Source: Carallia brachiata
Lineage: Eukaryota > Streptophyta > Magnoliopsida > Malpighiales > Rhizophoraceae
Length of the DNA: 64,000 nt
Direction: 5' to 3'
Assembly (NCBI GenBank): GCA_021464245.1
Contig: JADCRB010000035.1
Coordinates: forward strand, 2,166,469 to 2,230,468
This document shows, piece by piece, positions 38,001 through 49,880 of this stretch. The number at the start of each line of letters is the position of its first letter. Within the stretch, counting starts at the first letter, position 1. Below the pieces are notes generated by a model. That model saw only the letters and a list, made by a program, of their open reading frames with translations, was not told the origin of the DNA and did no database searches. The translations under genes and the position numbers were made by a program.

Positions 38001-40485
38001 TGCGATCCTAGGCAAATATGTTGAAACTAATTAAATGGGAGGGGGTGTTTGAGTTAACTTTTAAAAGGTTATATTTACATTTCATTTTTAAAAGGTAAAA
38101 AGACGAGTGTTTAGTTAATTTTTTTGAACTGTTGTTTAATTTTACTTATTTGTTTATATGATATTATAAAAGCAGCTGATTGAAAGGTAACTAAATGTTA
38201 CTTTTGTTACTTTTTGAGTTGCTTTTTAATTTTTAATATTAATAATAATTTATATAGACTAAAATACCTTCAAATAATAATATTTATATAAATTCATAAT
38301 TTTTTTACTTATCACTTGAATATAATTTGTTAGTAGTTATTAAACTTTATCAATATTTATATAAGCGTAATACTTTTATTTTTTAATAATTCTTAAATAT
38401 TTTTTTACTTCAAATTTTTATTAATATTATATTTAAAAAAATATTTTAAACATTATATTTTTTATTATCTAGTAAATATTAATTTTTTTTTAAAAAAATA
38501 AAAATTAAATGAGAAAATTCTTAATATTATTTATAAAATATTTATTTTATAAATAAAAATTATAAAATATAAAGATAATTTTGTTAATATAATATAATGA
38601 TATAAATTAAATGTCAAGATCAGTGATTTAATTATTTAATAGCAATAGTAAGTATAAAATTAACCAAACATTTCATTAATTTTTTTTAATAATCAGCAAC
38701 AGGTAATAATAATCAGTAATCAATAACTATAATTAATAATAATAATTAATAACAGTAATATTAAATAAAAAAGTAAATAGGCTCGAAATCACAGTGGATT
38801 ATTATTCAGGGAAAATGAGGCCACTGTTATCCAAAGTGTGAACTGGAGAGGATATTTTCAGCCGACAAGGAAAGACAATTTTGTAAAGAAAACGAACTTA
38901 GTTATCATTGATTATGTACCTTTTTGTCGTTCTTTCTGGTGCCAATAATGCAATGTGGTTCACAGTTACTTGTGCATTTTATATGCTATGAAATTAATTT
39001 CGTGCCAACCCAAATATTTTAAGTAAGAAAAATGTTACAGCACTAAAAAGAATTGCGTTCGTGGATCTTACTCGATGTAATTGCTACCTAAATTTTTACA
39101 ATAACACTTTTATTTTTTATAACTCAAAAACGCTTTTATATATTTTTATTTTTTATTATAAAAAATATAAGTGTCGTTATAAAAATTTAGACAATTGTTA
39201 CATTCAGACGAAATCTTCAAATAAAATCGTCTAGTATTATAACAATACCCTTTAAGTAATTAGGAGTAAAGCACATAGATAGATGAGTACCATAAGTCAT
39301 ATAATATATGCTCTGACTTAAGGGATGTTTGGTTTTATATTTAAGTTAGACTTATATATTTACTCTCTCTTAAATTTAATGTATTTCAGCCCAACCAACA
39401 AATGATAGATAAATTGCGCAATCCTCCCTGCAAGTTCCGTAAAGGCACCGTTCCTTACCACCTTTTTTCTTGACAAAAAAATAAAGAAAAAAAATAATAT
39501 CAAATTACTTTTGAATTGGATTTTATATATAATAATATATATGTACATAATTACCCTTTACAAAACCGAAGAAGACTCGACGCTACAGGGACAAAGTGGG
39601 GAGACTGGTCATGCAGTCCTGTGAAAAATTAATTTGTTTGTCTTTTTCTGTGTAGTACAGTAACTCATGCTTTTTTTTTTTTCGGAAAACGGCCTCAATG
39701 ACTTTTTTTATTATTTTTTAATTTTTATTTCCTATTCGACAATAGTTATTGAAATTTTTTTCTCTCAAACAGAAAAAGATTTTAAAAAAATTGAATTATT
39801 TAAATTTTTAGGCAATTTTGTGAGGAACTATAAATTTCAAAAAATAAAGATATTTATTTCTATTATTTTTTAATTAATTTAATTCAACCACACTTCAAGC
39901 TTTAACTTTTTTTATTATAATCATATTTCACTTAATTTTTTTATATATTTATTATCAACTTTAATTATTTTCAAGAAACATATTTAATGAATTTTTTTAT
40001 ACAAAATAGAATATTTAAAATAATTTTTTTGTTATATAATTAACAACAATTAATGTTAATTTAACCGAATACTATAACTTAATTTTGTTCATTAACAATA
40101 ACAATCATTAATTATCAATCACTAATAACAATCAGTAACAAATAAACCAAACACTCTATCAATAGAGTGACAAACAAAGAAAAAGTTGAACAAGTTATAT
40201 ATTAGTAAAGTATTATGTTATGAAACATATTAAACCATCTTAAACCATTAAATGATGAAATTCATAAATCATATAAGCCAATATCATCTTTCTACATTTA
40301 ATCCTCGTGATATTTTTTAATAGCATTCAGATTTTGTCTTTAAAAATACACTTTTCCAAAAAAAAAAAAAAGAAATATATTTTTTTACATTAAAAAAAGC
40401 ACACTTCTCGATCACCATTGTAGGCTAGTATGGAGGTTTTGTCTGGTCCAAAGACACTTCGCAGATTAATAGAAGTACATGTTGC
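35044..40485. other. AT-rich spacer
   Basis: No gene is supported. A less AT-rich patch at 36360-36740 has no recognisable coding signal. Stretches near 38040-38770 and 39890-40160 carry GTGTTTRGTTAA and AACAATAACAATCA-like phrases common in plant hAT-type MITEs, but ends and duplications could not be fixed. Confidence 0.45.
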
Positions 40486-42296
40486 GCCGGCTGGAAAGCA
40501 CATCAATTGTCATTTGCTGGACGCTTGTCTCTCATCAAGTCGATGAGTGCTGCCATTCCGATCTACTTTATGCAAACGATTCCACTCGCTTTGTCGGTGT
40601 GTGATCAAATTGATAAGTGGCATCGCAGCTTTCTTTGGGGGCATACAGAAGAAAGGCGATGGGTCAATCTAGTCCACTGGACTACTGTTTGCAAACCTAA
40701 ATATTTGGGTGGGCTAGGTGTCCGGAATTCTCGAGCTATGAACGTTGCTATGCTAGCCAAGTTGAACTGGCGATTTCTTCAGGAGCGTGACTCCTTATGG
40801 GCTCAAGTTGTGCATGCTAAATACTGTAACAACGAGACAAATTTATCTGAGTTTCCTTATAAGAGGGTTGCGTCATACACCTGGCGTGGGATGGTACGCG
40901 CCAAATCTTGTCTCAACTTGGGTCTCCGACGTATTGTGGGCAGTGGTAGATCAATGCGGTTTTGGGAGGATATTTGGCTCACTCAGGGGCTTTATCAGAA
41001 CAGGCACTCATTCCCCTTTCACTGGTAGAAACGTCTCACTCTGTGAGATCTTACTGATCTTATACCCATGAATGGCAGTGGCAGGACTTGCGAGGAAAAC
41101 TGCCCATGGACATCTTACGACGTTTGGCTTCAGTATGCCTTGCTACCAATGATGACCGTCAATGTCCTATGGGTGGGCTTTGACACCTGATGGTAATTTC
41201 TCAGTGAAGTCAGCTTATCATGCGCTAGTGGATGCTGGTGCTTCTACCTGGCAGCATGATTTTAATAATCTTTGGAGTATTGCTGTTCCAGAGCGTGTTC
41301 GTTGCTTCTTGTGGCAGGTTAGTCACTCTCGTATACTTACTAATTTGGAGCTGATGTCGTGGTTTCTCTCAATCCTATCTTTGTCCCATCTGTCATAGTC
41401 AGATTGAAAATGTGCTTCATGTGCTGTGCGATTGTCGGATGGTTGCTGAGATTTGGCTTCACTTTGTCTCCCCTGCTAAGAGAGCAGAATTTTTTGCCCT
41501 CTCAGAAGCCTCATGGCTTGCTTCTAACCTCAAACGAGACTTTGGGAATCAACCATCCATTAATTGGCCGACTTTTTTTGCTATGGCTTGTTGGTGGTTT
41601 TGGCGCTGGCAAAACTAGCAAGCTATGGAGGGTACATCCATGGGCCAGTATCCTCAACAATTTCTCTTGTCCACTGCGTTAGAATGCACATCCGCTTGGG
41701 AGTCGTTGCAACCTATTCCCTTCAATGTTCAAGGGTGGAATGCTACATCGGATGGTTTCCCCCTCCCTTGTCCTGGATAAAGCTGAATACTGATGGTGCT
41801 GTCAAAGGTGAGCGTGGGTTAGCTGGAGCTGGTGGGCTCTTCTAGGACCCTCACGACCAGTGGATTGGTGGCTTTATCTGTAATTTGGGTAGTGCGTCGG
41901 CTATAGTTGCTGAGCTTTGGGCGATTTTTCATGGTCTGCACTGTGCTTGGACATTGGGACTTCGCCGACTTTTGTTGGAAGTGGATTCCTCATTTGTGTT
42001 GTCTCTTATTGCTAAGGGTGTGTCGTCTTACCATCCTCAAGTGAGCCTCATTCAAAAGTGCCAGCAATTATTATCTCGGCCTTGGCAGGTGCAATTTTTG
42101 CATATTTATCGGGAAGCCAATCGGTCTGCTGATTGGTTAGCCTCCTATTCGCTCTCCTTTCGTTTGGTTTCGATTTTTGGACCAGCTTCCTAGCGGCATT
42201 CGTCAGCTTATGCTTGACGATATTATGGGCGTTATTCTCCCTCGTGTTGTAAATTCTTGATTGGGGTCTCCCCTTCCCCTTGACCAAAAAAAACAT
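40486..42296 (+). mobile_element. 5'-truncated L1-type LINE (RT tail, zf-RVT, RNase H)
   Basis: The plus strand encodes, in order: the RT C-terminal region (GWKAHQLSFAGRLSLIKSM at the very start, IPIYFMQTIPLAL, LGGLGVRNSRAMNVAMLAKL); a zf-RVT region (FSVKSAYHAL, WSIAVPERVRCFLWQ); and RNase H (WIKLNTDGAVKGERGLAGAGGLF, AELWAIFHGL, IYREANRSADWLASY). Several frameshifts and stops show it is dead. The element ends in CCTTGACC plus an 8-base A tail. A 13-base direct repeat AAGTACATGYTGC flanks it (40473-40485 and 42297-42309, one mismatch), fixing both ends. Only the last part of ORF2 was copied. Confidence 0.9.
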
Positions 42297-42368
42297 AAGT
42301 ACATGCTGCATTGCAATATATTAAAGGCAATTAAAATGTTACTAGCAACTGAAGTGAACTGTGCACAA

Positions 42369-43335
42369 TAATGTATCCAAACAAGGGCATTGAAAAACCC
42401 TCCCTCCATCCCTCCCTCTCTCTCTCTCTCTCTCTCTCAAACTCTCTCGGTCTTTTTTCACCAAAACTAACTCTGCTAATCAACGGTGGTGACCAGTCAC
42501 CTTCGCCGACCAACCATTAACCTTCTTTACTTTCACCCTAGTCTGCTCCTCTGTTTCTTCCTTCCCTCTTGTTGCCTCAGTCCGTTTGCCTTCCTCTCAC
42601 TGTTTTTCCTCCTTTAGCAGATCCCCAAATGGAAAATTTGGGGTTTTTCAGTTTGGTTTTTTTCGTTTTGGGCTTAAATAATGGCACCCAAGGCCTTTCC
42701 GTCTTTAGATTTGCATTTTCCGATGCTTTCCGACCTTGTTCGTCATCTTTGACGACGGTGCCGACATGACAGTCGAATCCCATGCTTTTGTAGCTTGAGT
42801 TGGAGTATCTGGAGTCGCCCTAGTGCATCGCCTCTGCCGACATTGTTGCCACCTCTGCCCATGTCCACTATGTCGCCAACCATGACTTTGCTGCCGTAGG
42901 CAATGTAGCTGCTGGTAGCACCGCCGCTTGTTGCCGCTGGAACTATTGGAAATGGCTTAGGAACTTTTGTTAGTTGGTGCTTTGTTATGCCTGTATATCT
43001 TTTTTTTGTTCGTAGTTTAACGGTTCAAAACTTTTTGTCAGGAATACCGTTATGATTCTGTGCTGATGTGCAGTGAATGCTGCTATGGGCAGCTTTCCCT
43101 AGCTGAATTAGATTTAATTAATACTTTAAAGTTAGGTACGTCTAATTTCAGTCTGGTAGGTTGTTTTGAATTTTGTGTGTTGTTTGGTAATAATTAGTTT
43201 GACCATCTAATATGTAGACGATTGATGTTAATATGTTCTCCTACTTTTAGTAGATATTTTTTATGCGTCGGTCTTATGTAAAAATTTACTATGTACTAAT
43301 ATAACGATTCAATTTCGGTCAAAAAAAAAAAAAAA
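42369..43335 (+). mobile_element. Polyadenylated retroposon, about 1 kb, with target duplication
   Basis: The unit starts in CCCTCC/CT-rich sequence (CT run at 42417-42438), holds a short open frame (a MAPKAFPSLD-type start near 42681), and ends TTTCGGTC plus a 15-base A tail. TGTGCACAA flanks it (42360-42368 and 43336-43344). A CT-rich leader with an ORF1-like start joined to a 3' end suggests an internally deleted LINE, but no RT remains. It sits 60 bases from the preceding LINE. Confidence 0.7.
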
Positions 43336-43344
43336 TGTGCACAA

Positions 43345-45571
43345 GTACGTGAGCAAAAACAAAATAAAAGATCCCTTCACACAGTTCACATCATTAAGGA
43401 GGAGCAGCCAATTTTCGAGTCGTGCATGAAGGGCCATGTGATTTTGCTAGACTCACGGTGAATTATTGGGCTTTTTGGTGCGGTGTTGGTGGCTCTGACA
43501 ATGAGTAAGAAGGAATGCCTCTAATCTCCATGTCCCAAGTTTTGCATCGCCACGTACAGAATCAACTATTGGAAAATACGTGGTATTTTTATTTAAGAGT
43601 AGTGATATATATATAAATTTTTTTTCATGATTCTTCATTTTTTGATTTTTTTTTTTATTGATAGGGCAAGTAGTTTTTAGTAATTTTGTTTTTATTTTTA
43701 AAGTTAAACTTTAAGTAGATTTAGTATTACTTTAAAATTTAATAACTTTTTATGAAATTTTGTGAAAAAATCTTCGTTATATGTATTTTTATTTTTTATT
43801 TAAATAATTTTAACATAACTGTAAAATATTATAAATTGTCAAATAATTGAATTTATCAAAAAATAAAAAAATAATAATTGTTAGATTCTTAAGAGTGTTA
43901 CTCTTAATTATTTTTCTTTGTCTCCTATTAATAAATATTAATAAATATGTAATTGTTAAACCATATCAAATAAAGACTCAACTATTTAAGTATTCAAATT
44001 CTAATTTATAACTAATCTGGATTAACTCAATGCCTATCACATTATTTGATGGCCTAATTAATGTATTGGCGCCCGACAAACAGAAGCCATTTAAATGGCC
44101 AGCAAAAAAAAAATATTTTTAAGGCAGAAAAAAGTGTAGTATTTGATGCGTACAACCTTTTTTGTTACTGAAATTATAAAAAAATAGAAATGATATTATA
44201 CAATTTTTTTAAAGAGAATTGTAGCCTCACACATTATAGTAAATTGACCATTTGTGTTAGACTTACAAAAGAGCAAATTTTATGATATTGAATAAAGAAA
44301 TATGGCCACTTCTACAACCATGCATGCATATGCATACATGTAACCCCATTAAACGAGTTAGCGACCAGTCAAACTTATAATTTTGCATGGAACGAAGGAC
44401 CTGTTTTATCTCTATATTGCAACGATGAGTGGCAGATATGTGTCCTTTGCTAAAAAAAAAAGGTATGCATTTTGTGGTGGACTTTTTGCTGTTTTTTTTT
44501 AGTGTTTGCAATCAAAGATTCCTGAACTTTCGTATAATCAATTAAGCAGTTTCTCCTCAATTTGAGCTCCAACTAAACCAATCTACGCAGGACCTCAAGT
44601 ACAAATTTTTTAGAAATTATTATAGTCACATTTTTCTTGAGATAATGCGCACATAATTTGAAATCATATAAATTAATTTTATTTTTTATTATTTTTTATT
44701 TTTACTTATATTTAGTATTGAGCTAATTTAACTAACCTAAATCTCTTTTGACAGAAGAGGACTGGCCAGTCTACTGGCCAATGACTGCATTTTTATAATC
44801 AACGCTTATGGTGTAGGGCCTATATATTCATAAATTTTGACAGAAGAGGACTCGCTAATAAATAAAAAATTATTCGTTTACATTTTTTTTTTATAAAAGA
44901 AGTAAAAAGGTACTAGAAAGAAGAGCTTTCAGAGAGAAAAATGCTGACATCATCCGGTCGATGACTCTGAAATATGAGAGCATTGCCGCTATTTTTTGGT
45001 CGAGATGGAAGTTTCTGCTTCCGGTGCCGCCAAACAAACCAAAAATCATGCGAAAAAGTTTCCTGAAACAAAAATCCCATTAACCTTTTGAATAAAGCTT
45101 CTCTGATAACGGAAGAATGGACACTCGTAGGCACACAGTGTGTAGATAATATATTATTAAATTATAAAAGATATCAAATTTAAAATAAATAAAAAATAAA
45201 TTAATAAATATCGTTAAATGTGCTGTGTATCTCTTATACTCATCTTTTTATATTCTCATCTAATAAACTCTAATTTTTTTTCTCATGCAGAAGAGTGTCA
45301 CCGGAATCCCGTGGTACCGTCCACCCTGTGAACCATCCCCACCCTATCAGTACTTAGGAACACAAAAGCTACAGCCTCCACATTAATTAGCCCTCGAAAA
45401 CGATTTGTCTTGAAGGGGCAATTTCGTCATACCGTTGATACGTGTCAATGCTCTGAGAGACAATTGGACAAAGGATTGCAAGTCCCACGAGCCGGGGCCT
45501 TGTGCAAAACAAGCAATAGCAAATAAGGAGAAAATTGGAAGAGCCGTAATTAACAAAAAAAAACAGAGGGT
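43345..45571. other. AT-rich spacer
   Basis: No gene is supported. A short direct repeat TTTGACAGAAGAGGACT occurs near 44750 and 44838. The last 500 bases before 45822 are less AT-rich and form the upstream region of the ERF gene. Confidence 0.5.
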
Positions 45572-45783
45572 CACGTGCGCAGGAATCTTAATCGGAGTTT
45601 CTTTCCTCAGTTTATTACAGATTATTAGACGGAATGTCGCAAATGATTTGATATTAAACACCTGATAAGTACGTTTTCTGTGCCTGAGGCAGTCAGGCAT
45701 CAAGCTAATTGAACTACAGGGGCATTTCAGTAATTGAAGTCCCCCATCGTAAACGTCGAGGACAAAAGCAAAAAAATATAAAT
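45572..45783 (+). promoter_or_regulatory. Putative ERF promoter: G-box and TATA box
   Basis: A CACGTG G-box lies at 45572-45577 and a TATAAAT at 45777-45783. The TATA is only about 40 bases before the ATG, which would leave a very short leader. Either the leader is short or another start is used. A G-box is the type of site bound by bHLH factors, but no regulatory link is shown. Confidence 0.45.
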
Positions 45784-45821
45784 GTCCTGATGCTGCTAGC
45801 CAACGGTTCCTATAGCGTAAA

Positions 45822-46379
45822 ATGGAGCAACAACCATACACTGAAGATGGCCTGACCACCACCACCTCTACAGAAGCGACGACCGCCCAAGTCCACAGGA
45901 ATTCCGATGCTCCCCGCAGCGTTGGCGGCACGAGGCACCCGGTCTACCGTGGCGTCAGGAAACGACGGTGGGGCAAATGGGTGTCCGAAATCCGGGAGCC
46001 CCGAAAAAAGTCACGTATTTGGCTAGGCTCATTCCCCGTGCCAGAGATGGCCGCAAAGGCTTATGACGTTGCTGCATACTGCCTTAAAGGCCGCAAAGCG
46101 CAACTCAACTTCCCTGACGAAGTGGAAGACTTGCCTAGGCCGCCCACTTGCACGGCTAGAGATATTCAGGCAGCAGCGGCCAAGGCAGCGCATGCAATAA
46201 TTACATCAATGAAAAAGGGAGATGTGACTATCACTAATAGCGACGGTGATGGAGAAGGTGATATCGACGATTTCTGGGGCGAGATTGAATTGCCAGAATT
46301 AATCAACGGAAGTTGCAATCGGAGCACGTGGGGTTGGAGTTTCGCCGGTGATTCAACGTGGCAGGATGTAGAAGGTTAA
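45822..46379 (+). CDS. AP2/ERF factor, DREB class, ERF020/021-like
   Basis: This intronless gene encodes 185 residues. One AP2 domain spans about residues 42-100: [20 protein letters not shown], then [13 protein letters not shown], and ends [10 protein letters not shown]. The Val in WVSEIREP marks the DREB side of the family. The stretch after the domain ([21 protein letters not shown]) and the acidic tail ([15 protein letters not shown]) resemble the ERF020/ERF021 group. Relatives act in the nucleus and bind DRE/CRT or GCC-type elements through the three-stranded sheet of the AP2 domain. The acidic DDFW-ELPEL tail is probably the activation region. The first ATG is used. No nuclear signal is obvious beyond the basic RKRR inside the domain. 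The exact orthologue is uncertain; target genes and stress role cannot be told from the sequence. A 182-codon open frame antisense to the N terminus is a shadow. Confidence 0.92.
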   Translation: MEQQPYTEDGLTTTTSTEATTAQVHRNSDAPRSVGGTRHPVYRGVRKRRWGKWVSEIREPRKKSRIWLGSFPVPEMAAKAYDVAAYCLKGRKAQLNFPDEVEDLPRPPTCTARDIQAAAAKAAHAIITSMKKGDVTITNSDGDGEGDIDDFWGEIELPELINGSCNRSTWGWSFAGDSTWQDVEG

Positions 46380-46640
46380 TTAGTAATTAATTAGCTAGTT
46401 TGCAGAAGTTTCTATAGTGTGCCTGTCCAAGCTTTTGTCCTTCAGTACATGGTGTCTCTAGCTAGCGTGCCTGTGCGAGCTTGTGTCCTTCCGTTAATGG
46501 TCGGCGTACGTAAAGCTTTGAATTAATGTTGGTGAACTGGGTGAGTAAAACCCCCTGTAATTGTGTATCAGTTTGTTTCAGGGGTTTAATGTACATCCAA
46601 ATTTAGCCTTGCCAATGTTCAATTTCTGAATAAATTCAAA
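46380..46640 (+). promoter_or_regulatory. ERF 3' UTR with internal repeat and AATAAA
   Basis: Two imperfect direct repeats of about 35 bases (46419-46453 and 46467-46501; GTGCCTGTSCRAGCTTKTGT cores) lie just after the stop. An AATAAA at 46629-46634 could be the polyadenylation signal. Confidence 0.5.
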
Positions 46641-48601
46641 TGGCCTTTATAATTACAAAATCCAGAGGAACCTGTTTCAACTTTTTTGTCATGATCAAAT
46701 TGAAATTATTTTGGAATGAGACACAGGTTAATTGGGTTCATGTAATGGCATCTTTGGTGATGTGCTCACTGAGACTTACCAGGTGCATTATTAGTTGGAG
46801 TTACCAGATTTTGATCAACCGATGTTGTTAACGAGATGTTGTGGAAATTTTACAGCAGAAAGGTGATTTCTTGCTTATTGTCATACCCAAAACTAATGTC
46901 TTTGAATTTTTTTTTTTTTGATTTAAAATAATGTGTAAATTATCATCATAGCCTCCAGACAAGTGGATGGTATATATTTTTCTTTGTTTTATATTGGATA
47001 GAAGGCCGTGCGGAAGCCTTTCATTCAGTGTTGTTATATTTATCGATACAGACAATGGAACCAATCCCCGCATGAGAAAGCATCTTCAATTTCCTACATA
47101 TTTTCCCATGTTTTTAAAATGGTTAAATTCGGAAAATCATAAAAAATCTATGATATCGTCAATTATATAGGCTTTTTATTGGTTATTTTAACTCGCTGAC
47201 AGTCAGATATTCAAGTCGATTTTGATGGGCACCATCACTTTTGTTTTTGTTTTCGGTGTGGGTGCGGGTGGGGGAGGGGGGGGTACACTGAAGGTTAATA
47301 ACTATTATAATAGTGCAGTCAAGGCCAACCCTAGAATCAACCAATCCTTAACTTTGTGTTATGTCTATTGATCTATAATGGAAAAAGGGTGTTGACAAGA
47401 ACTATCGATATTCATTGCTGCATATATGACCGAATGCTTATGCAAATATTCATTCAACATCAAAATTGGTCGACAATATTTTGCAACCTTGCGGTCGTTT
47501 TAGGGAAGTTATTCAGCATTCAATAACAAATATCCACACGGGAAATTCTGCTTTCATAACCAAAGGTTTCCTATTTTTAACTTTTATTCTCCTGGATCAT
47601 CCATCAGACATATATTACACACTACATAAATTGCAAACTAAACTAACTTGTCTTTATTTAAAAAATAAATAAATAAATAAATAGTTACATTCGTAACTTA
47701 CATGTTTTTGTCCATGTTTTGGATGATCATATTTTGAAAAAAACAAAGAAATAATTCGTGGTGGGTAGATGTCGGGCACCCACAGGTAAACCCCATTACC
47801 TACAAGGTTCGAGGATGGATACACAAATCCACAAATCTCAAATTCAATCAGGTTCGGGTATAAGTTTAAAGTTCTGGTTCGGTTCGACAGGACATGGGCC
47901 TGATCCGACCCGTTGTAATCCCTACTTGTAAGGCACTGCAGTGGCCATCAGATTGGGCCACGGGGTCATTATTTTATCTTGTTTTGTAAGTAAATTTTTT
48001 TTTAAGTGTTTCTGAGATGCTATTTGATGTTCCTTTCCGTCTCAAAGCAAACTCACATCTACACGACCCCACCGCCTCCAGTTCACTAGGCGGGCCAGCC
48101 TCTAACCTAGACATGGCATTTGACACAACGAGACAACCATAAATGGGCCTGTAACCCATTTTCTGACAAAAGGAGTAGACCTCACAATTTCAATTTCTCC
48201 CTTAACACTAAGTTAATGAATAGTTAACTATCAATTGAATATTTAATTAAGTGAAAAAAATAAATTGCATTGTCTTTCCTCTTCTTTTGTTTTCTTATTT
48301 AAATATTAATTGTTTGTTTTCCAGCTAGTAGATGAGAGAAAAGAGCAATGGGCTACCGAGACGTCAATTTAGACCCCAACCTGTGCTAGTAATGGAATCT
48401 AGGTGCCTTGGCTAATGGGATTTGTACGGTAGTCCGACGAGCTGTTAACCACTAACATCAAAGCCAGTCTCATTCACCAGTATACTATTTGCCATGTAGA
48501 TGCAATGTTATTAGTCCTTGAAGCCACTTGAATCATGGACCACCTGTGATAGTGTCTAGGTGACGTCGTATATCATTTGGATGCAAAACTGTGGGTAAAC
48601 T

Positions 48602-48623
48602 CAAACCAAAAAAAAAAAAAAAT
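48602..48623 (+). mobile_element. Poly(A) insertion scar with 13-bp target duplication
   Basis: CAAACC plus about 15 A and one T sit between two perfect copies of CTGTGGGTAAACT (48589-48601 and 48624-48636). This is what target-primed reverse transcription would leave if it stopped after the tail and six bases. Confidence 0.75.
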
Positions 48624-49859
48624 CTGTGGGTAAACTTACGGCGGAAAAGGTTGTTTCTGATGTTTATTTTTGGTTCATCAGAAAGAAAGAAATATATATT
48701 TTGTTGTTTCAACCAGCATCGACTGCTAATGAGTGCCCCACTTTTGTAATGGGGCTTCGAATTGAAGATGGTCTTTTTTATGGCTTGAGAGTTCAGTGTT
48801 CGTTCACTCAATGGTCCTGTTTCTCCTCTACAATCTGTGCTTTTTTCTTTTCAACTTTGGCTAACAGGCAAAAAATAAATAACAAAAAAAAAAAAAGGCA
48901 ACGTGGAGCACTAGTCATTGTGTTAAGTTGAAGGGGATTTCGTCCATTGTCAAATTTTGAGTTCAAATCTCAACCAAAATATTCAATAGTTAAACTTACA
49001 CTCATTGAATTTGCTCTTTGACGAATGCAATGCTAACGGGCAGAATTGTGAGTCGGTTCCAATAGCATAATGCTCTTTGACAGAGGTGCGGGATACTGTT
49101 TTACGTGGCCTTCATATTTAAGGACGAATTCTAGTACAATCGAAAACCAATCGAAGCTCTTCCTACACTGCCAGAACATGGCAGCAATCATTTCTGATAA
49201 CAGGACGAAATGCTCTTCATATTTAATGCTCTTTGTACTGAGACGATAATTGATGGGTTGAATTTAAGAGGAAACCTACGTAATCGAACGGGTGCACTTT
49301 GTAATTTTTTGGTAACTGAAAAGTATGGTATTTTTTTTTAGAAGACATCACGGACGATTTTATTTTAAAATTATTTATATTTTTTATAATAAAAAAATAA
49401 AAAAATATGAAAGTATTTTTAAATTGTAAAAAATTAAAGATATCGTTATAAAAATTTAGACGATCGTTACATTCGAACAAAATCGTCAGACACATGTTGA
49501 GCACATTTTTTCGGTACTACATTTTTATTTTTTAAAAGTGTATTATTTTTGGTAAAATCTAATATATTTTGTTCTAAATGTAATAAAATTTTTTAGAAAA
49601 ACAATTTGAGGCATTTGACCGCCCGTCTTCTATAATGTACTGACCTAACGTTTTTCCTGACATATAACATGTTTATAATGTGGATCCTTGAATTCAAAGC
49701 ATATTGATATTGTTCTAACGATAAGTATTAACTCCACTGCTAGTCAACATTTAGAATTCAATCCTCTTTCATTGGGTCATTGGGGGGTTTGGTGCTCAAC
49801 CATCATTTAGTACAAAAAGAGTTCAAGCTTAAAAGATTCAAGCAGAACCTTGAATAAAT

Positions 49860-49880
49860 GTTGTGCCAAAAAAAAAAAAA
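49860..49880 (+). mobile_element. Poly(A) insertion scar with 15-bp target duplication
   Basis: GTTGTGCC plus 13 A lie between two perfect copies of GAACCTTGAATAAAT (49845-49859 and 49881-49895). The insert ends in CC/A-tail like the LINE copies in this window. Confidence 0.8.

Noticed and set aside
45383..45931. 182-codon minus-strand open frame
   Set aside because: It overlaps the ERF N terminus and promoter antisense and has no recognisable domain; a shadow of the real gene.
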